Positions 62,822-64,000 of a stretch of 64,000 nucleotides of DNA are shown one piece after another (position 1 is the stretch's first letter; each line of letters opens with the position of its first letter). Origin of the DNA: Hyphomicrobiales bacterium (GTDB lineage Bacteria > Pseudomonadota > Alphaproteobacteria > Rhizobiales > Beijerinckiaceae). The stretch spans positions 1 through 64,000 of the forward strand of contig RXIY01000060.1 in NCBI GenBank assembly GCA_003963405.1. The letters are read 5' to 3'. The translations under genes and the position numbers were made by a program. Below the pieces are notes generated by a model. It was not told the origin of the DNA and did no database searches. It saw only the letters and a program-made list of their open reading frames with translations.

Positions 62822-63750
62822 TTCCTGACAGCGTTCGACTGGTCGAGGTCGGTCCGCGAGACGGCTTGCAGAACGAAGCCGTGATCGTCCCCCCGCCGCT
62901 GCGCGCCCGCCTGATCGGCATGCTGGCCGGCGCCGGGCTCGCGAAAATCGAGGCCGCCAGCTTCGTTCCGGAAAAGCTCGTTCCGCAAATGGCCGGCGCC
63001 GCCGATGTTCTGGCGATGCTGACGCCGTCCCTGCGCGCACGCATGGCCGTGCTGGCGCCAAATCTTCGCGGCTTTCAGGAAGCGGTGGAGGCGGGGGCGC
63101 GAGAAGTCGCTGTCATAACTGCTGCGTCGGAAAGCTTTGCGAGACGCAACATGAACTGCGGGATCGACGAAAGTCTCGCGCGTGCAGGAGATATCGCCGC
63201 CTCAGCACGGGCGCAGGGCGTCCGCTTGCGCGGCTATGTCTCCTGCGCGCTCGGCTGTCCATTCGAAGGGAACGTCGAGCCAAAGCGAGTGGCGGAAATC
63301 GTGCGCGAACTCGACAGGGTCGGCTGCGCCGAGATTTCGCTCGGGGATACAATCGGCGTGGCCACGCCGCTGGCTGCGCGGCGACTCGTCGAACACGTTG
63401 CAAAGGAGGTGCCCTTGCAGCGGCTTGCCGGACATTTTCACGACACTTACGGTCAGGCGCTTGCGAATATCTTCGCCTGTCTGGAGACCGGACTTGCCGC
63501 CTTCGACAGTTCGGTCGCCGGGCTCGGCGGATGTCCCTTCGCGCCCGGCGCGACAGGAAACGTCGCCACGGAGGATGTCGTTTACATGTTGCGGGGCTGC
63601 GGCGTCGAGACCGGCGTCGACCTCGACCGTCTGCTCGACGCGGCGGCTTTCATCTGCGACATTTTGGGTCATCCGCCGCGCGGGAGGGTGGCGGTCGCCC
63701 GTGCGGGGAATAGCCGGCCGCCGCCCTGCGCGGGCGCAGGCGAAGGATAG
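62818..63750 (+). CDS. liuE: Hydroxymethylglutaryl-CoA lyase
   Basis: A 310-residue TIM-barrel lyase cleaving HMG-CoA into acetyl-CoA and acetoacetate, the last leucine-specific step. Motifs: VEVGPRDGLQNEAVIV, EAASFVPEKLVPQMA, SCALGCPFEGNVEP, EISLGDTIGVATP, HFHDTYGQALANI (metal His pair) and GLGGCPFAPGATGNVATEDV with the catalytic Cys. ATGA overlap with liuD. The acetoacetate formed also comes from the tyrosine route next door. Confidence 0.96.
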   Translation: MIPDSVRLVEVGPRDGLQNEAVIVPPPLRARLIGMLAGAGLAKIEAASFVPEKLVPQMAGAADVLAMLTPSLRARMAVLAPNLRGFQEAVEAGAREVAVITAASESFARRNMNCGIDESLARAGDIAASARAQGVRLRGYVSCALGCPFEGNVEPKRVAEIVRELDRVGCAEISLGDTIGVATPLAARRLVEHVAKEVPLQRLAGHFHDTYGQALANIFACLETGLAAFDSSVAGLGGCPFAPGATGNVATEDVVYMLRGCGVETGVDLDRLLDAAAFICDILGHPPRGRVAVARAGNSRPPPCAGAGEG

Positions 63751-63760
63751 GGAAAACGCC

Positions 63761-64000
63761 ATGCGGATCAGCTCGCAATCGGGATTGAGCGACGAGCAGG
63801 TCGCCATTCAGGAAATGGCGAGGCGCTTCGCGGAGGAGCATCTCGCACCTCATGCGCTGGAGTGGGACAGGGAGAAGATTTTCCCTGTTGAAACGCTTCG
63901 AGCCGCCGCCGGGCTCGGTATGGCGGCGATCTATTTGCGCGAAGAACTGGGCGGCGCCGGACTCTCGCGCGTCGACGCGGCGCTGATCTTCGAGGCTCTG
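63761..64000 (+). CDS. Acyl-CoA dehydrogenase, probable isobutyryl-CoA dehydrogenase (partial, runs off right edge)
   Basis: 80 codons are visible from ATG 63761, 10 bp after liuE. The N-terminal domain reads LSDEQVAIQEMARRFAEEHL and then EWDREKIFPVETLRAAAGLG and YLREELGGAGLSRVDAALIF. This resembles isobutyryl-CoA dehydrogenase of the valine pathway, which would fit with mmsA-mmsB at 50 kb. The catalytic Glu is outside the window, so the substrate remains tentative. Confidence 0.8.
   Translation, partial: MRISSQSGLSDEQVAIQEMARRFAEEHLAPHALEWDREKIFPVETLRAAAGLGMAAIYLREELGGAGLSRVDAALIFEAL

Noticed and set aside
1-64000. CRISPR arrays, rRNA operons, insertion sequences, toxin-antitoxin pairs
   Set aside because: No regularly spaced repeats, rRNA signatures, transposase motifs or recognisable toxin families were found.

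Overview
The window is GC-rich DNA from an alphaproteobacterium, most likely of the order Hyphomicrobiales (Rhizobiales). The evidence is a gene-transfer-agent (GTA)-type packaging cluster, an HWE/HisKA_2 histidine kinase, DUF1254/DUF1214 and DUF1467 genes, a candidate AbcR-type small RNA and a Rhizobiales-style intergenic palindrome. Gene style leans towards Methylocystaceae/Beijerinckiaceae, but no methane or methanol oxidation gene is present, so I do not assign a genus. There is no rRNA, CRISPR array, intact insertion sequence or integrase.

Layout. 1-3.0 kb (minus): left part of a GTA/prophage head cluster (portal, large terminase, small-terminase-like). 3.2-8.9 kb: YcgN-type cysteine-cluster protein, penicillin-binding protein 1A, DUF1214/DUF1254 pair, hydrolase, kdsA. 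9.1-11.8 kb: dTDP-sugar genes rfbB-rfbC-rfbA without rfbD. 12.5-17.8 kb: prkA-yeaH-spoVR stress operon with a MEKHLA-domain gene. 17.8-23.0 kb: GT21 glycosyltransferase, gltX, chrA, NnrU. 23.1-25.6 kb: divergent pair of secreted proteins, one predicted to begin with histidine after signal cleavage, and a winged-helix/TPR regulator. 25.7-32.0 kb: methylmalonyl-CoA epimerase, tRNA-Lys, class II DAHP synthase, rpiA-gor, gph.

32.0-37.9 kb is the accessory-looking part. tRNA-Val is followed by minus-strand tiny genes that share near-identical terminators, a probably frameshifted ORF, then an NTF2-like protein, a YARHG protein, a histidine kinase and two orphans. 37.9-46.0 kb carries ackA and a complete RbbA-type ABC exporter (adaptor, ABC-ABC-permease fusion, second permease, outer-membrane channel). 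46.0-49.6 kb has a His/Gly/Tyr-rich secreted protein, HdeD, an orphan ParA with two small genes, and the candidate sRNA.

49.6-64.0 kb is an amino-acid catabolic block. mmsA-mmsB and a final partial acyl-CoA dehydrogenase (valine), phhA/hppD/hmgA/fah/maiA (phenylalanine and tyrosine to fumarate plus acetoacetate) and liuABCDE (isovaleryl-CoA to acetyl-CoA plus acetoacetate). The epimerase at 25.7 kb would serve propionyl-CoA from valine. Together these suggest a strain that can use branched-chain and aromatic amino acids.
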